Positions 47,910-61,859 are shown, numbered from the stretch's first letter. The stretch: 64,000 bases of DNA from Lunularia cruciata (GCA_948567375.1 OX419759.1:45237493-45301492), one strand, 5' to 3'. Made by a program: numbers and translations. The notes: generated by a model not told the origin, from the sequence alone.

Positions 47910-49500
47910 GGTATATCAGTCCAAGTTGTTAAGTAGAAATTTTTGGTGGGCAGGTTATCCAATCTAATCACAAAGTGGACAGTCCTGCTGCCCTCCGAGA
48001 ACAGGGTGTTGGGTAAGCTTCAAGAGGGGTCAACGCTAACACTACCAAGATTTCTTTAAAATCGGTTGGAGCACATCATTTGGTCATGTATACCCTCGAG
48101 GCTCTTCTGACTGGGCCGTGCTGTAGACTCTCCCCACCTCGAAGATAAATACACACCGACAGTGGCCTTCCTTCAGATAAAACTGGTGCATTCACGTACA
48201 CAATTGAATGAGATGGAGCAATTTGACATGCCGAGGGTAGTAGGAGAGCTCATGCAGTCCAGTAGGTACCGTGAAATGTAAGGTGATTATGCATTCGAAG
48301 CAAAGACGTGAAGCCCTGATTTAGGCTCCACAGCAGGATCGGACAATTATGGTCGTTTTATGGTGATGTACACCCCACCCGCTGCATGGGCAGTAGGGCG
48401 AATGGGGATCAGATACTGTTGCTTGAAGGTAGATCTACGGCGATGGAGGAAGAGACCGTGGTAAAAATGAAGCGAGGAAAAGGTGTACTGCAGATTTGCT
48501 GGTACTAATTATGTTGGCTGGAAGCGCTTGATTTATGAGATCAGGTAATCGTACTTAAATTCATTTTCTGGATGTGTCGCTCATGCTGAGTAATGTACTC
48601 CTGAATGAGAGAATCTCAGGAGATAAGCGTGGCTGGAAGCTATGCTCATGCTTGCACGAACCTAAAGTGAGAAGGTGGATTATGTCAAACTAACGTAAAT
48701 AGGAGGAGTAGAGTAGAGTAACCTTACGGAACTTTGTTTTGTAGAACGGATCCAAGGACTAGCATAAAACATCAAGGTGCGACATAAGAGCAAACTAGAG
48801 CTTCTGTTCGCTTCTTAGTACGGATGTTGGACGTTTCACTACGATATTGGTTGATACGTTTCACCTCAGTATATTCTGTAGAGGAAGACTTGTCCGGAAC
48901 CCTGAATCAAATGGTTAATTTTGTATAGCTGGTTGTTGTAGTGTGACTGGAAACACACCACCGCAAGGTTGGGATTGAACTAGCATTATATGAGTCCTCA
49001 CAATAGGGACATAGGACGCAATGTCCTGCGGTGGAATTTGTGATTATAAATGGTGGTCTCAGCTGAAGATGTAAAGTTGGCTTTGTGTAAGACCTCCTTG
49101 ACAAACATCGTCGAAACTCCTGCATTTCAAACTGTCTAGTATATCAAATAGCAGCTAGAAAGTTCACCAGGAGAGCTATCTAAGTCAGGAGACTGAAAAC
49201 AAGCGCAAAATGTTTTAGTACTCGAATAACCCCGGATTGCAACTTTGTCAGAAACCCATCTATGGGTGTCGGATTTTCTTGGCAGTGCTACATGCATGGT
49301 TCTGTTGTGAAAAGTGCTCTTCAGAAACAGTACATGATATGGTCAAGATTTTCGCTTCTCCTCTGGTGAGTGCCTTGAACTCTCTTTCCACTATGTACCG
49401 GTTTGCATGGTGCAGGTTTCCTCTATTGCTTGTTTGAAACTCCCAACTGTAATGTACAAACACCTCCTCAGGTATGGGAGTTTGCTTGCGAATTTATCCT
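47910..49500. other. 3' flank of the coiled-coil gene, no gene seen
   Basis: The first few hundred bases are presumably 3' UTR. No open frame with a recognisable motif occurs on either strand. An open stretch at 49237-49437 is not supported by any motif. Confidence 0.4.
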
Positions 49501-49665
49501 CCACTACTTCTATAGTTTGGATAGCTCAGATATCGTAGGTGCAGTAGGACAGATTTCTCATACCGATCCTATTGGGGATTAGCCTCAGGTTACCTCATAC
49601 ATTTTAATCCTACCGGTTGATGGTGTCTTCCCATCCTTCTTGTTATCCTACGCGGTCGCCCTTTC
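49500..49665 (+). mobile_element. 5'-truncated LINE-like 3' end
   Basis: Matches the C-terminal codons and 3' UTR of the element ending near 41490: SSDIVGAV here against SSDILGVV there. The tail has GTCTTCCCATCCTTCTTGTT and CCTACGCGGTCGCCCTTT. Such a 5'-truncated copy is typical of target-primed non-LTR insertion. Confidence 0.7.
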
Positions 49666-49699
49666 TTCTATAGGTTTCTCTTCTAGAACGTCTTTGCGC

Positions 49700-52600
49700 A
49701 GGCTCTGGAGTTTAAAGAGTGTAGATATATCAAACTTTGATGATCTGACCATCTCCCCTCCCCAAACAAAACTAGCAAGATGCAAAATCACGTAATCAAA
49801 TTTTCTTCTGCTACTTTTAGTAATACTTCAATCCTCTTTCCATATTCCAGAATAACTACTTAAGCTTGTGTCACTTAAGCTTATTGTCTATATATTTCAT
49901 TTAGTTGTACCGATTGATTATTTGGTTGGTGATCACACTCTTTAATTGGGGAGGCGATAGAGTTTAGCAGATCGAAAGAGTTGACTGAAACAAGAGAGAT
50001 GGCCAAGTACATATGGAACTCGAAGAGCGAGGAAGATGACCATGAGAAAAGAGAACATTAGTTTTATAACAAAGAGGATCCAAGGCTTTAAAAAAGGTTT
50101 AAAGCGAGAATAGATTGCGAGTGGGAATGATAGTAAGATTTCCAATGTTGAGTACAAAGTGAAATATATCACCGCCGATAGAGGTAACGAAAGTAGATGA
50201 AGGTAACAAGAGTAAGTTTATCTAAAACTTCCATTTACAAATGGTTGACAGATTGGGAATACTTCAAGCAAAGGTGAGGATTCCATGCTTTTAAGTAGTC
50301 AGATTATCGCTATAAAACACTCTCCTTCAGTTTCTCTTGTGACTTTACCTGTAATCTCTTCGCTTGATTCCAGTTGACTTCACCTCTTGTACTTTATCGT
50401 CAGTTTGATGTTTTCTTGAAATTGAATATGGCCATTCCATCCTCAACGGATAATTATCTTTACTGCATGCTGATCTTTTTTCTATTTTGGAAGTAGAAAA
50501 AGGATCTCTAACTTGAAAGTGGTGAAGTGAGTGGAGCTTTCTATTGATTAAGCGAATTGTAAATTTACATGATTTAGGTCTAAAACTCAAAAAATTTCTT
50601 ACAAAATAGGCAAATAATATATACAAAGAATAAGTAAAAACCACAATCATAATAGACTTTTGCACCCAATACAACGAGAGTGAGTGAGTCATTGCGTGTG
50701 GTATTTATTTGGACTTTTATTCCAAATAATAAAAGTAGGGATATATTAAATATATAGTTTTGGAAAGGAAAAGTGAAAGAGAGACAAGGTAAATATGTCA
50801 TGTCTAATCATCACTTAATTTTTATCTTTATACTTTCCATCATATTTTCTATTGAGTCTTAGATTCTAACTTTAGAGAAAGAGATAAGCTTTAAAGAGAT
50901 ACGTTTATTTTCTGAATGCATTTAACAAGCGTTTATAAAAGAATATGGAAGTAAGAAAGGACAACATGTTATTTTATATACATATATTTTTTTTAAGGTT
51001 TCAAGTGCATTAAGAACAAAGTACTGTGGTTATCTATATACTAAGTGAATATATCAATTAGTGTGATTTAAGTGTTCTATTGTTTGTTTGGATAGTTGGG
51101 TGCTCTTTATTAAAAATCCATTCAAGTTTAATATTTTTGTATCTTGTAGATTTATAGTTCTCTCATCATTTTCCCAAAAACTTTCATCCATATTGAAATA
51201 GACAATAAGTTTTGAACTCCTTTATTTTTCGTTCGTATTAATATAGTGACTTTCTCAATCAAGCATCAACACTAAGTTCATGTTTGACATGTTCAAAAAC
51301 TTATCCTCAAGATTAACCACACTTTATCTCTTTAAAGAAAACTTATTTAGGCTTTTTTTCTTAAGAAAGAATTGCGAAGGAAATCTCTTTTAAGAAGGAA
51401 ATCTCAATCTCTTCATCATGCTAAAAACTAATAATCTTCAAAGTCACAAGATCATAGATCAACCTTGGTTAAGGTTCCTCTTCATACGGTATTGAGTTTT
51501 CAAATGTCTCAAAATAGTAGTGAATAAGGTGTAGTTAGCTCTTTCAATTCTTCTATATCTTATAACGAAGATACAAAAGAAAAATATTTGAATTAAAAAA
51601 TCAGCTTTCTTTGTACATCCTTGCAACCGTAAAGGGGATTACTTGACTTTTTAGAGTAATCCAATACCATAACTTTCCATTTTTTGAGATAGTATGTATT
51701 GAACTCTATAGTGACAATGGGGTTTCTTTAGAATTAAGAGATCTTACAGCGAAGAACAGAAGCAACTAATTAATTATGACATACAAAATTCCTCTAATTC
51801 ATGTTTGTCCTATAATATCTACCTTCTGGATTCAACTTTTTCTACTCCATGATTTCCATATTTTGCACTTTGTATCCAATGTAGAATATGATATTAAAAG
51901 CAGTGAGATCTGAGGTTTGCAAGTTAGAAACCGAGAGAAATATATTGAGTGATTTCACTCAAGGATAGAAAAGGCAATAACTTAACTTGCTTGATTGAAT
52001 GATAAAAAGAAATAGAAGGTCCGATTAAGAGCGTATTATGAAAGAAGGTACGGTGATATTAGAAGTACAAAAGGACCAAAATAGAGATTCACTAATAGAA
52101 TAAGTATTAGTCGTAGAAATAGAGATAGGAAAATTAACTATATGTTGAATACACCATATGTTCTTTAATACGGATTTACTCATGAGAAAGAATATTGGAC
52201 AGATAACCACTATAAGGTGATATGGACAAAGATCTGTTAAAAGTAAGGGAACATCATTAGAGTTGAAGGTTCTGCAACATCAATAGAGCAGTGAAGTATA
52301 CAAACATTTTATGATTAACAACCCATTATATGGATAACATATTTAATATAAAAATAAGGAGTTCATTTATATGATCTAAATTAAAATTACAATATAGCCC
52401 AACTTACCTCATTGAAACTATAAATTCTGAAGTATCCGGAGAGAAAATTTTGATTTTGATATACAGTCCGAGAGGAGGTTGTGGTTTATCTCCGGTTAAT
52501 GGTTAGATGTCTAGTTACACTTATTGAGACGGATAACTCTTTGAATACTTGAAGTTTTATGTGCAATCAAGTCTAGAAGCTACAATTTCATTATTGATAG

Positions 52601-53200
52601 ATTGATAATTTATATTTACGATGAAAAGTCAATAAATAAATAAGCTTACATTGATGAGAGAAAAACTTCCTCGTTGTCATATTTTAATTCATCATTAATA
52701 AATGAATAGATAATCATGAGCCTTTAGATTGGTAGGTATCTTTTGTCATTCCTAAGTTTGAAGTAAAATATATCTTGAGTATAGAAACATCATATTTAAC
52801 TTCTTTTGGAAAAAATCTCATAGATTTGTGAAATTTATTCCTTCTGTATGTCATCATTATTTGATTCTATAGTTTTCTTTCCAGCAGAATTTTGGTTTTC
52901 TATCTAAGTTTTACCCTTAGCGTTTTCATAATATACTTATTGTGTACAGCAGTGGCAAACTTCATCCACTTCTACGGATAATGGGGATGAGAAGATGTCA
53001 ATGGGGGGGTTTAAAAAATTGCGTTTCGGCCTTCCCAAAGATGTCGTAAATAGGTGGTTAGGGGAGGTGCGGTAATCTTTTTTGGTTGGGGATTCTGGAG
53101 GTACTAGATTGGGTAACGGGATCACTCATTATTGTAAATTTGAACTGTAAATTAAAATTTGTACTTTGGTGAGTTTCACTTACTCCATTTTCGCATCAGT
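49700..53200. other. AT-rich stretch, no gene
   Basis: AT content rises from about 49.7 kb. Open frames on the minus strand (50345-50692, 52025-52210) are low-complexity and lack motifs. Probably old repeat DNA, class not identifiable. Confidence 0.4.
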
Positions 53201-56200
53201 AAAATCTTAGTACGGGAGATCTATGGGATATCCCATAGATTACGGTGGAGGTGAGAAGAAGATATTTATTTTGGAAATCCATATGTAACTCTCTAAAAGT
53301 GAACGGTTTATAATTCTAGTGACCTATAAATTTTATGGTTTATGGATACCTGTTTTATGGATATGTAGACCCGAAAGCTCCGAAAGTTCGGGCCAAACTT
53401 TGCACCCTGCATAAATTTAATCTATGCCTTAAATTGTTAAGGTCCTATTCGTGAATAAACTGAATTTTGGTTATGGGAACTGTCAAATATTCACGGGAGG
53501 TGCACATCTCTCGTAAATTCAAGAAGGAAGACCCCTAGTGTATGAAAATGTTACCTTGCACGTTGCTTAAGGGGGGATTAGAAGGCCTTCTATACATTTT
53601 AATTAATGCCATAATGCAAATGAATTAGAATTTGAGATGAATTAGAATTTGAGATGTGTGCTAAATGTCATGCTGCAAAACAAAAGGTCTAGTCAGCAAT
53701 GTTTGACAAGTGTCATACTTGAGAACCTCCAAGGTGCAGCCTGCAAATTTGGTTTTCTTACATGTGCATAGAGAAAAATGTAGAGTTTTAAAATCCACAA
53801 GGAGAAAACTAAGATTTGGGTGAAGAGAAGAAGGAGAAAGGAGACTTGTGTGTGAAAAAGTGATTTGACTAGAAATATGTCTTACTTTGTGGTCATAAAG
53901 TTATAAGAAATAAAGAAGTATGCCCATGCACTAATCAGAATTTCAGAGGATGAGGATGAGTGGTTGAATTTGTGAGGTTATGACGAGTGGGATTTGTAGT
54001 TCTGTTGAGTGTTCTTGGGATTTAGAGGATTTGAGCAAAGATAACTAAGATCTTATGGATGAATCGAGGAGGTGGTGGGATTTCATACACATTGAACATT
54101 ATCTGAACTAGAGAAATCATATTGCCGGTTGTTCAAAATTTGAAGAAAAGCATTTTCATGTTCTTGATCCACTTGTATTCCAACAATTGACTAGGATGTA
54201 TTATGATTCATTCTTTGCTTTAGTAGTTCTCCTCAATGACCATGAGTTATTTACAAAGAAGAATGACTGAACAAACCAAAAAAATGGTTGGTTACAAGTT
54301 GCTTGTACTTTGGATAGATCTGGCCACAACAAGAATGGTGCTTATGTGGCCTAAGGAATGAATCTATGGAGTATTAGTGCAAGCCCCACATCACACCCCA
54401 CATATTATGGATAGGGTCATCAAGTCAATCTTGTTTGTTTTGGGTAAGGAAGTGCAATGTTTTGGGATGGAGGAGAGAGCTAGGAGTTTTAGTGTCTTTG
54501 CACAAAAGGGATTTTTGAGGTATGTAGGATTGATTGATTGATTGATGGTACATAGTTTCCATTGGCACATATGCACAAAATAGATGATGAAATTTATTTC
54601 AATAAGAAAGGATCTTACTCACTAAATGGTCAACTTATGCAATGTTAAGAGGAGAATTATCCATTTTGTTGGAGGCAAAGGTCTCAAAAGATTTTTGGCC
54701 AAAGCTCTATATTACATTTAAACTTAAAAATTCAGCTATTTTTCCATAAAATATTGTGTGTTTTTTTGTTTGAAAAGAATCTCCACTACAATGTTCTCAT
54801 TGAATACAATCTCCTTATTGAATTCTCCACTACAATGTTCACTGTTCCTCAAGTGAGTGTGAGCTCTTTCATTGTAACTCTCATGTTGCTCACGTTTAAA
54901 CTTGAAGCTCCACATTATCCATAATTGGTAGCAAACATCCTTCTTAAACTATTCATATGAACTAATTGCTCCAGTATTTATGTTGACTACTTGTCCTTTC
55001 CTAGAAGTTGGAGCTGCTCATGTTAAGCCAACCAATATATAAAGACACATATTATCCATAACCTATAGCAAACATCCTTCCTTAACTATTCATAAGACCT
55101 TGTTATTCCAGCATATTTGTGGACTACTTTTCCTTTCTTGGAAGTCCAAGCTCAAGTAATTGTAGATTCAAGTGTATGCTAACTTTGTTACTAATCTTGA
55201 TAAAGTCCTTTACTGTTGAGGTAGAAAATCAATACTTGGAGATAATTTTTTGATTTGTAATGCATCAACATTGATCAAAATACTTTTGTGTTATTCTTTG
55301 TGGAGTGTTGTGTGTGTCTTTTTGTTACTGTTAATGTACATACATACATGTTGTATGTTTTTGTGTTTAAGAATGTCAAGTTCATGTCTAAAAAGTCTAC
55401 ACTTTGTTTAAATCTAAATCATAAAGGACCTTGTAGTTTGTTTGAGCGCAATCAATATGTGCTAAGGGATTTAGGTTATGTTCCAATGAGTCATCTGATT
55501 CCTTCTTTCAAGCTCCAACTCAAGACAAACTTGATTTCAATCATTTTGTGGCACAAAATTGTATCCCTAATGAACATTGTATTGGGATTCTTAAAGCTAG
55601 GTTGCAGCATTCTGTCTAGGTTACAATTTAAGCGCAAGGAACTTGGAGGGAATATCGAGTGACTTGAAGTCAATTATAGTTTTTGTGTCATTAGGATCAA
55701 TCTCTCTTTCCCAATCCTCAATTAATTATAGTTTGATTTCTATCATTTCAAATGGTTCTTAAAGAACATAGAGTAATAGTAAGGAGGCAACAAGAAGTAA
55801 TGTTGGAGAGAGTGCAAAAGTGTTGCAATAAAGTAATAACAAGATGGAGAAGGAGAAAAGGAGAGAACTTACTTGGAACATTTTATATGAGGTGTAGAGA
55901 ATATATTCTATATCTTGGTTAACTACAAATAATAAATCATTACTTAAGGAATTTATCTATGTGCATATATGACTAGTAATATTGAATAATAAGAAAGAAA
56001 AATAATATATTTGAAGGAGAAGCCAAGGACAATATCAAACTTGTTTAGGACCATCAACACTCTTACAAGATGCCTCGTGCCAAAGCAAACCCAATGTGTG
56101 AATTAATGCCTAGAATAATTCCTTAAGTATTTGCTATGTTTTACTCCTAGGCCTAATAGTGAACCTAATTTTAATGTTAGACAAGGTTGAGTGCTTAGAG

Positions 56201-57000
56201 TACAATTGTGAAAAATATTGAGCAAAAGAAATTACTAGCATGACATGCATGTTCTCAAAATTATCTCAAAATTATCAAAATGAATAATAGACACAAAATA
56301 AATTCCAATGGTATATACAACAATTCTCATGTTTATAGATATAGAGTAGCAATAGTATTGTATAGCTAATATGGGAATAACTTCCCTGATAAAATACAAG
56401 AACTATTATTTGGGATGATATGTTGAGTACTCCTGATCTAGTTGGTAGTTGTGACTCATTCACTTCTAGAATGCCATGTATCTTCTACTCATTGATTTTG
56501 CAACTTTGTAAAATCCTAATTCACTCTAGGAACCTATGTACTTAGGAGTTCCATATATGCAAGTAAAAAAGTTTTGCTTTGTGGAGGACTCTAAGCACAT
56601 TTTGAACCTGATTGAGCAACCACATAAAAGAAGTGTCCTAGTACATTTCTCAAGAAATTAAGATATCCTTCTCTTCTAAAAATTATGCTCACTCTTGGGC
56701 ATATCTCTTTCACTATCACTCCAACCAAACAATGACCAACTAGGAATGGTTTTGACCAAATTTTCCAAATTCAATCAGAAATTGTGCAAGAAATTCTCTT
56801 ATGCCATACATATCCATTCTTCCATGTCATGCAGAAGTTTGGATATTGAATTATAAGAAACTAAGCAAATCCAAGCTTGAAGGAAACACTAGACAAGCCT
56901 TGTGCTTAGCCAACACCTTGCAAACCACTAAAGTCCTAACAAACATGATACCAAATTCTCCCAATTCACTAAAATCCCAACAAACACTACACCAATGAAT
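53200..57000. other. Decayed repeat-like DNA, no gene
   Basis: No supported gene. 53630-53657 holds a duplicated ATGAATTAGAATTTGAGATG-like phrase. GATT is tandemly repeated near 54530-54545. A tandem duplication of about 110 bp occurs at 54911-55156. The open stretch 55288-55662 (plus, 124 codons) has no recognisable domain and a composition like its surroundings. Confidence 0.45.
54911..55156. repeat. Two-copy imperfect tandem duplication, period ~135 bp
   Basis: Units start near 54911 and 55046. They share CACAT(AT)TATCCATAA, AGCAAACATCCTTC, AACTATTCATA and GACTACTTGTCCTTTC or its variant, ending at GGAGCT or CAAGCT. Confidence 0.75.
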
Positions 57001-58620
57001 ACAATACCAAATTCAAGTGACAAATTGATAGAAGCTACGATCTTCATTAAATATATAGAGTAATATATGGCTAAGTTTCAATGCTCAAAATCTCCACTAG
57101 TGGTGCAAAGTACACCTTACGTTTGATTGTTGCTAGAAGCATCATAAGACTACTATGGAGTACCATCTATCTTGGAAAATATAGCATGATACTCTTCAAT
57201 TCAATGGATGTTGTCTCAATCTTTTCTCATTCTAGTATCATGTTGTAAACCCATGGTGATTTTGCCTCCCAAGCTCTAACTCTAGAATTTTCTAATTTTG
57301 ATTTAGCCTTCTCTACCTTAACCTCATTCTATGCTTCTACTTTCATCTTCTATACTTCATGATTCACAAGTAGCTTCTCCATCTTCCACAATTTTTTACC
57401 ATTTTCAGCATTTGCTAATCTGCACTTCTCCTTAGATTTGAGAGTCTTGCTCCTCAATTTTTTACGCTTGGTCATGTCTTTTGTAAAAGAGTTAATTGTA
57501 GGTATCATCTTGCAATTTCATTTGGAGGCCTTTCTCTTCTTGTGCAATTCACCTTCCACTTCCCCTTCTTTGTCTCCTTCTCTTTCATGAATCTCCTATG
57601 TGTTTTTTTTGCAGATGAACATCCTTGGGTTTAGTTGGAGTAAACTCCTATTGATATTTTTCTTCTTCCCATTGTGCATGTCTTCTTCTACCCTTTTTGT
57701 ATTAAGAATTACCCATGGTATTGACTTGGATAGTAAACTAGGGGTATAATAGGTATTATCCTTTTTAATTCTTAACAAAGGAGTGCATTATACTCGTATG
57801 GAATTTTCTCCTCCTCTTGGAGTGAATCTTTGCACAACAACTTAGGAATGTTCTCTTGACTTTGAATCCCCATACTAGCAAGCTTAGGTGGAGAAATATT
57901 AGCTCTACCACATGACAATGCATCTAGTCTTTTGACATGGAGATAAAGATGATTCAAATTTTAATCTATAGTTTACAATCTACTTTTTATCTCCTTCTTG
58001 ATGAGACATTCACCCATATACTTGTCCTTCCAATCTCAAGTGGATTGATATGACTTCATATAATGGGCCTCATTTTTTTTGCAATATGTCTCTATGCATA
58101 GACTCAAGAAACCGATTCCCAAATCTTACTAGAAAATTGGCAATGTAACTAAATGTTGTATTCTTGGCAATAGGTTTTTTGGAAATGTCTCCTTGAATTT
58201 GCTTGAAATGTTCAAGATATTTCATATAGTCCACAACTTGTGTATAGTGATACAAGACCATCCTAAACCTATATTATTTGTGTTTTGTACTAGTCTCTTG
58301 AGGATGCCCTATACTGGTCACAAAAGAAGAAGGGAAAAAGGTATTGATGACACCATTTTCAAATGTGCTTGGAATCATTTCATATGTGATGGAAGGAAAA
58401 TTGATTCAAGACTATGAAAAATAAGAATAGGAGAAGAAAATATATGCTTTGAATTGGAAAAGGAATGGGAAAAATAGGATGATTGTCAAGAGCACTCCAA
58501 AGGCAAGTGTCTACCATGGTTGCTCTAATCTTGATTCCAATTCCAATTCCAATGTCTAAAAGTTGGCATATTCTTAGTGATCTCTCAAACTTGACCACAA
58601 AATAATAAGCATTGGCATCC
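57000..58620 (-). pseudogene. Decayed coding region, retroelement-like, minus strand
   Basis: Read on the minus strand from ~58620 down, a protein-like sequence continues through stops and frame changes. A preserved piece at 58261-58070 reads YMKYLEHFKQIQGDISKKPI and FSYIANFLVRFGNRF. Further down, Lys/Glu-rich heptad-like sequence (KEKCRLANAENGKKLWKMEK, ~57440-57370) suggests a coiled coil. I do not recognise the family with certainty. Repeat surroundings suggest a retroelement gag or accessory frame, but a dead host gene is possible. Confidence 0.5.
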
Positions 58621-59279
58621 AAAAACTTAGAATATTATGCCTAAATTGATCAAATCCAAGCAAAAAAGAACCAAATCAAAGTACAACAACAAGATGATAC
58701 CCTTGAATACCAAGAAAAACCCACATATGAACCTATTACTTTGAAAATGAGGAATCACCTTTGAAGGAGCATGTTAGAAATTTGAAATCTAGATTTTAGT
58801 TTCATTTTTGTTTGGAATACAAGGCATGTCTTTGTACCCTTTCAACTTTTACATGGGTTAACACTAGCCTTTCATCTTAAGTTTTGCTAGATCACTCATG
58901 TAATTTTCCTTAATTTAGTACAAGGTTAAAAAATGAAAGAGCTTGTAATAGTTCCAACCCTATAAAATTTTGTTACAGATCTGTTCATTTTTGCATCAGT
59001 TGCTTCTATGGCCCCACATAATTTTTTATGGGAGCAAACTACTGCCTTACAGTTCATTAAATTCTATTTTTGAAAAGCATTCATATAATGGGGTCCATTA
59101 TATGAATGCTTTCAAGTCAAATATGTGAAATAAAAGTGGCAATATAGACTCAAAGTTGAGCTCCATAAGATTTTGAGGATCAAATAAACCTATCCATTTT
59201 ATGTTTATACTTTAGATCAAGGAAACATCAATAAGGACAAAAAGAAAAAAGTAAGCTTCAAAATATATGTGATGGTATA

Positions 59280-59751
59280 TGTAAAAGATTGAGGGAGAGA
59301 CATAGGAGAATGGAAGATCTAAGTGAAAGATTACATTTGGACTCTTGAATGAGAAACACTCCAAATGCTTAGGATGAGCTTGGGCTTTGGTATTTATAGG
59401 GAATATACAAGGTTCTTTAGAAGTTTCTTAAGAAGCTTCATAAAAGTCACTTTCTTAGAGTGCAAGCAAAGCTAACCAGGAATCTTATGTTCAAAAGCCA
59501 TCTACTTTGCATGCAAGGTAAGCTTGTCTGGAAGCTTCCCAAGAAGCTTCTTTCTAGAAACTAACTACTTGGCGTGCAAGCTGAGCTAGCCGTGAAGCTT
59601 CCTCTTGGAAATCACCATTTGGTATGCATATTATCCAATACTTGGAAGGTACTAAGTAGCTTCTTGAATATTATTATAATTCTTGGTTAATTTGACTTAT
59701 TTGCTACTTAGTTAATCTCACTAACTTATATGTAAACTCTATATTGATGAA
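59280..59751 (-). mobile_element. Solo LTR of the chromovirus family, diverged
   Basis: In reverse complement it follows the LTRs of the two full copies. TGTAAAAGATTGAG at 59280 corresponds to the LTR 3' end. CTTTGGTATTTATAGG carries the TATA box. TACTTGGCGTGCAAGCT and TTTGCTACTTAGTTAAT match U3. It is longer than the 413/423-bp LTRs because of a small insertion in U3. Flanking GTATA (59275-59279) and GTCTA (59752-59756) look like a decayed target duplication. No primer site or internal region adjoins, so it is a recombination remnant. Confidence 0.8.
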
Positions 59752-60121
59752 GTCTATAAACAAAATTTGTTAATTTCCTAAATATTTTTCTTACCTTTAA
59801 AAGAGGATTGTCACACAATAGTAGTATAGATACCCATCATCCAAATATACGTACATATTTCCAAAGTGCAGGTACTTGTCAAGGCAAGGGCAATCTACAC
59901 TTTTAGGATAAGCTTCCAATAATAATATATTCAAACGTACATTTACGTTGTAAGGAAGTGAACCACTTACTTAATGGAAAACCAATTTGATCAAGTTTGC
60001 ATATGGTTTCTCTAAGCTTTTATAGTGCATGTTGTGGTGATACTTTTGAGTTGGAAGTCACCTTTGGCCTTAGAGAGTTATTCTTTAACTCTCTAAGGAG
60101 TCTTTTAGTGCACAATTTGGG

Positions 60122-60860
60122 GTTGATATCTCCACGATTAGTCATTTAAATGAGGCATGCTTTATTTCATTGGAAGCATCTTATCAAAGGCTTTACATAG
60201 AGTTCAAAATTGTGGCATTTGGAGCTATGTAGTGAAAGTTATAGCCATCTAAAGATAACATGAGGTTGGGAACTTTGGAAAAATACTATGACACCAGCAA
60301 AATGGAGCATACCATCAGAGTGGTATAAAAGTTCAAGAGTAGAATATCTCTGCTCTTGGGGTTGATATCTCTATGATTATTGGTCCAAATAGAGTATGCT
60401 TTATCTCAATGGAAGTGATTTCTCAAGGGCTTTCCATAGAGAATAGAATCATTGCATTTGGAATTCTATTGTGAAAGTTATGATTATCTTCAAACAACAT
60501 TTTGTTGGGAACTTTGGATGACACCAATGCTATTGGAGTGGAGCATACTATTGGAGTAGAATAGACAATCAGAGTGGTAAAGAAATTTGATGGGGGTAAC
60601 AATCACTTTATGTTGATATCCTTGTGATTATCAATCCAAGTAGAGCATGCTTTATCGCATTGGAAATGATTGATTGTAATTCTATGTCGCTGTATGTGAC
60701 ATAGACACCTTCTTTTGTGTTATAAATGTAATGGGTATTTATAATTGGATACGTAAGTATCTTCTCAAGAGCTTATTATAAGAAAAAATATCTTGACATT
60801 AAGAGATGTATAATGGAAGTTATAACCATTTGAAGACACCTTTGAGCTAAGACTTATGGC
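60122..60860. repeat. Three-unit tandem repeat, period ~240-250 bp
   Basis: Units begin GTTGATATC at 60122, 60361 and 60612. Each continues with GATTA, a CATGCTTTAT or TATGCTTTAT block, ATTGGAA or AATGGAA, and later a GAAAGTTAT/GAAGTTATA block. Unit 3 is interrupted around 60681-60755 by sequence starting with an 8-bp hairpin, TCTATGTC/GACATAGA at 60681-60705. Confidence 0.75.
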
Positions 60861-61047
60861 TTGATACATTTTGCACGTCACTCAACAATAGTTGGAATTT
60901 TGGTGAAAGTTGACTCTGATAACATACGGTTGCATATCTACTTGTGGGGGTTTTAGGCAGTTCTTTATCTTGAGTTTGGAGCTCTTAGGAGGTTTATGTG
61001 CATGATCCAAAGTGGAAGAAATTACAGAAGTGTGGAATTAGCATAGA

Positions 61048-61430
61048 TTGAGAGTGGAGAGAATTGAAGTAAGAGATCTTCTTGAAGGGTTTCTGGTGAC
61101 AAAGAGGAAAAATGAGAGTGGGTTTGGAGAGGAGTGGTTCCTGAATGGGAGGTTGAGAGTTCAAGAATTCTTGAATAATCAATTGATAGGTATTAAAGGA
61201 GAAGAGTTTGAGGGTTTGAGACTATTAGTTGATCAATGAGATTGATTGAGAGAAGGATTTTATGATTTCATGAAAGGAAGTTTTAGTGTAGGAAGTTCTG
61301 AATTGATTCAATTAGATGATTGGATACATTGGGTTTTGACAAGAAACGTTTTTGATCAACATATCAAAGGAAGAAAGGAGGATTTCCACAAGTGTTATTT
61401 GATTGAAAAAGTAAAGAAGAAGGTTTAGAG
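61048..61430 (+). other. Open stretch upstream of the gag-protease remnant
   Basis: An almost continuous frame (61048-61239, one stop, then 61246-61428) reading LLEGFLVTKRKNESGFGEEW and FMKGSFSVGSSELIQLDDW. No domain is recognised. Its position suggests leader or LTR sequence of the Ty3/gypsy element that follows. A duplicated 23-bp unit (starting CATTTCAAACATTCT) lies at 61642-61664 and 61665-61687. Confidence 0.4.
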
Positions 61431-61859
61431 GAGCAGATTCTAGCTTATTTAGTTTGATTGAAGATTGACAAGAAGGGGCTTGTATTGATTCTTAATATTC
61501 AAGAATGAATCATTGGAGATCAATTGGAAGTGAAGATAAAGACAATATACTTCATATAGTTTTGAAGAGTATTTATTTTGTAAATTATTTGAGTAAATAT
61601 ATTGAGTTTAATAAATTTCTGAAACTAAATGTGTTTTGATACATTTCAAACATTCTGTTTGAATCATTTCAAACATTCTATTTGAATGCATAAACAATTG
61701 AGTAGTAAGTGTAGGAACTTAGCAATTGTATCCTAACAAATGCAATATATATTCAACAAGGATTTAGATTTTTGGTAGTTTGAAACTAAACACCACTACA
61801 CTGAAATTTGCTATGGGAGTATGGCTGCTAGTTTTCATCCATTGAGTAATTAAGTGATT

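Noticed and set aside
55288-55662. 124-codon plus-strand open stretch
   Set aside because: No domain, no splice-linked neighbour, and composition identical to flanking decayed repeats.
60912-60925. Minus-strand TGTTATCAGAGTC resembling a tRNA-Met primer site
   Set aside because: Two mismatches to the standard site and no LTR-like TG...CA sequence on the expected side; probably chance.
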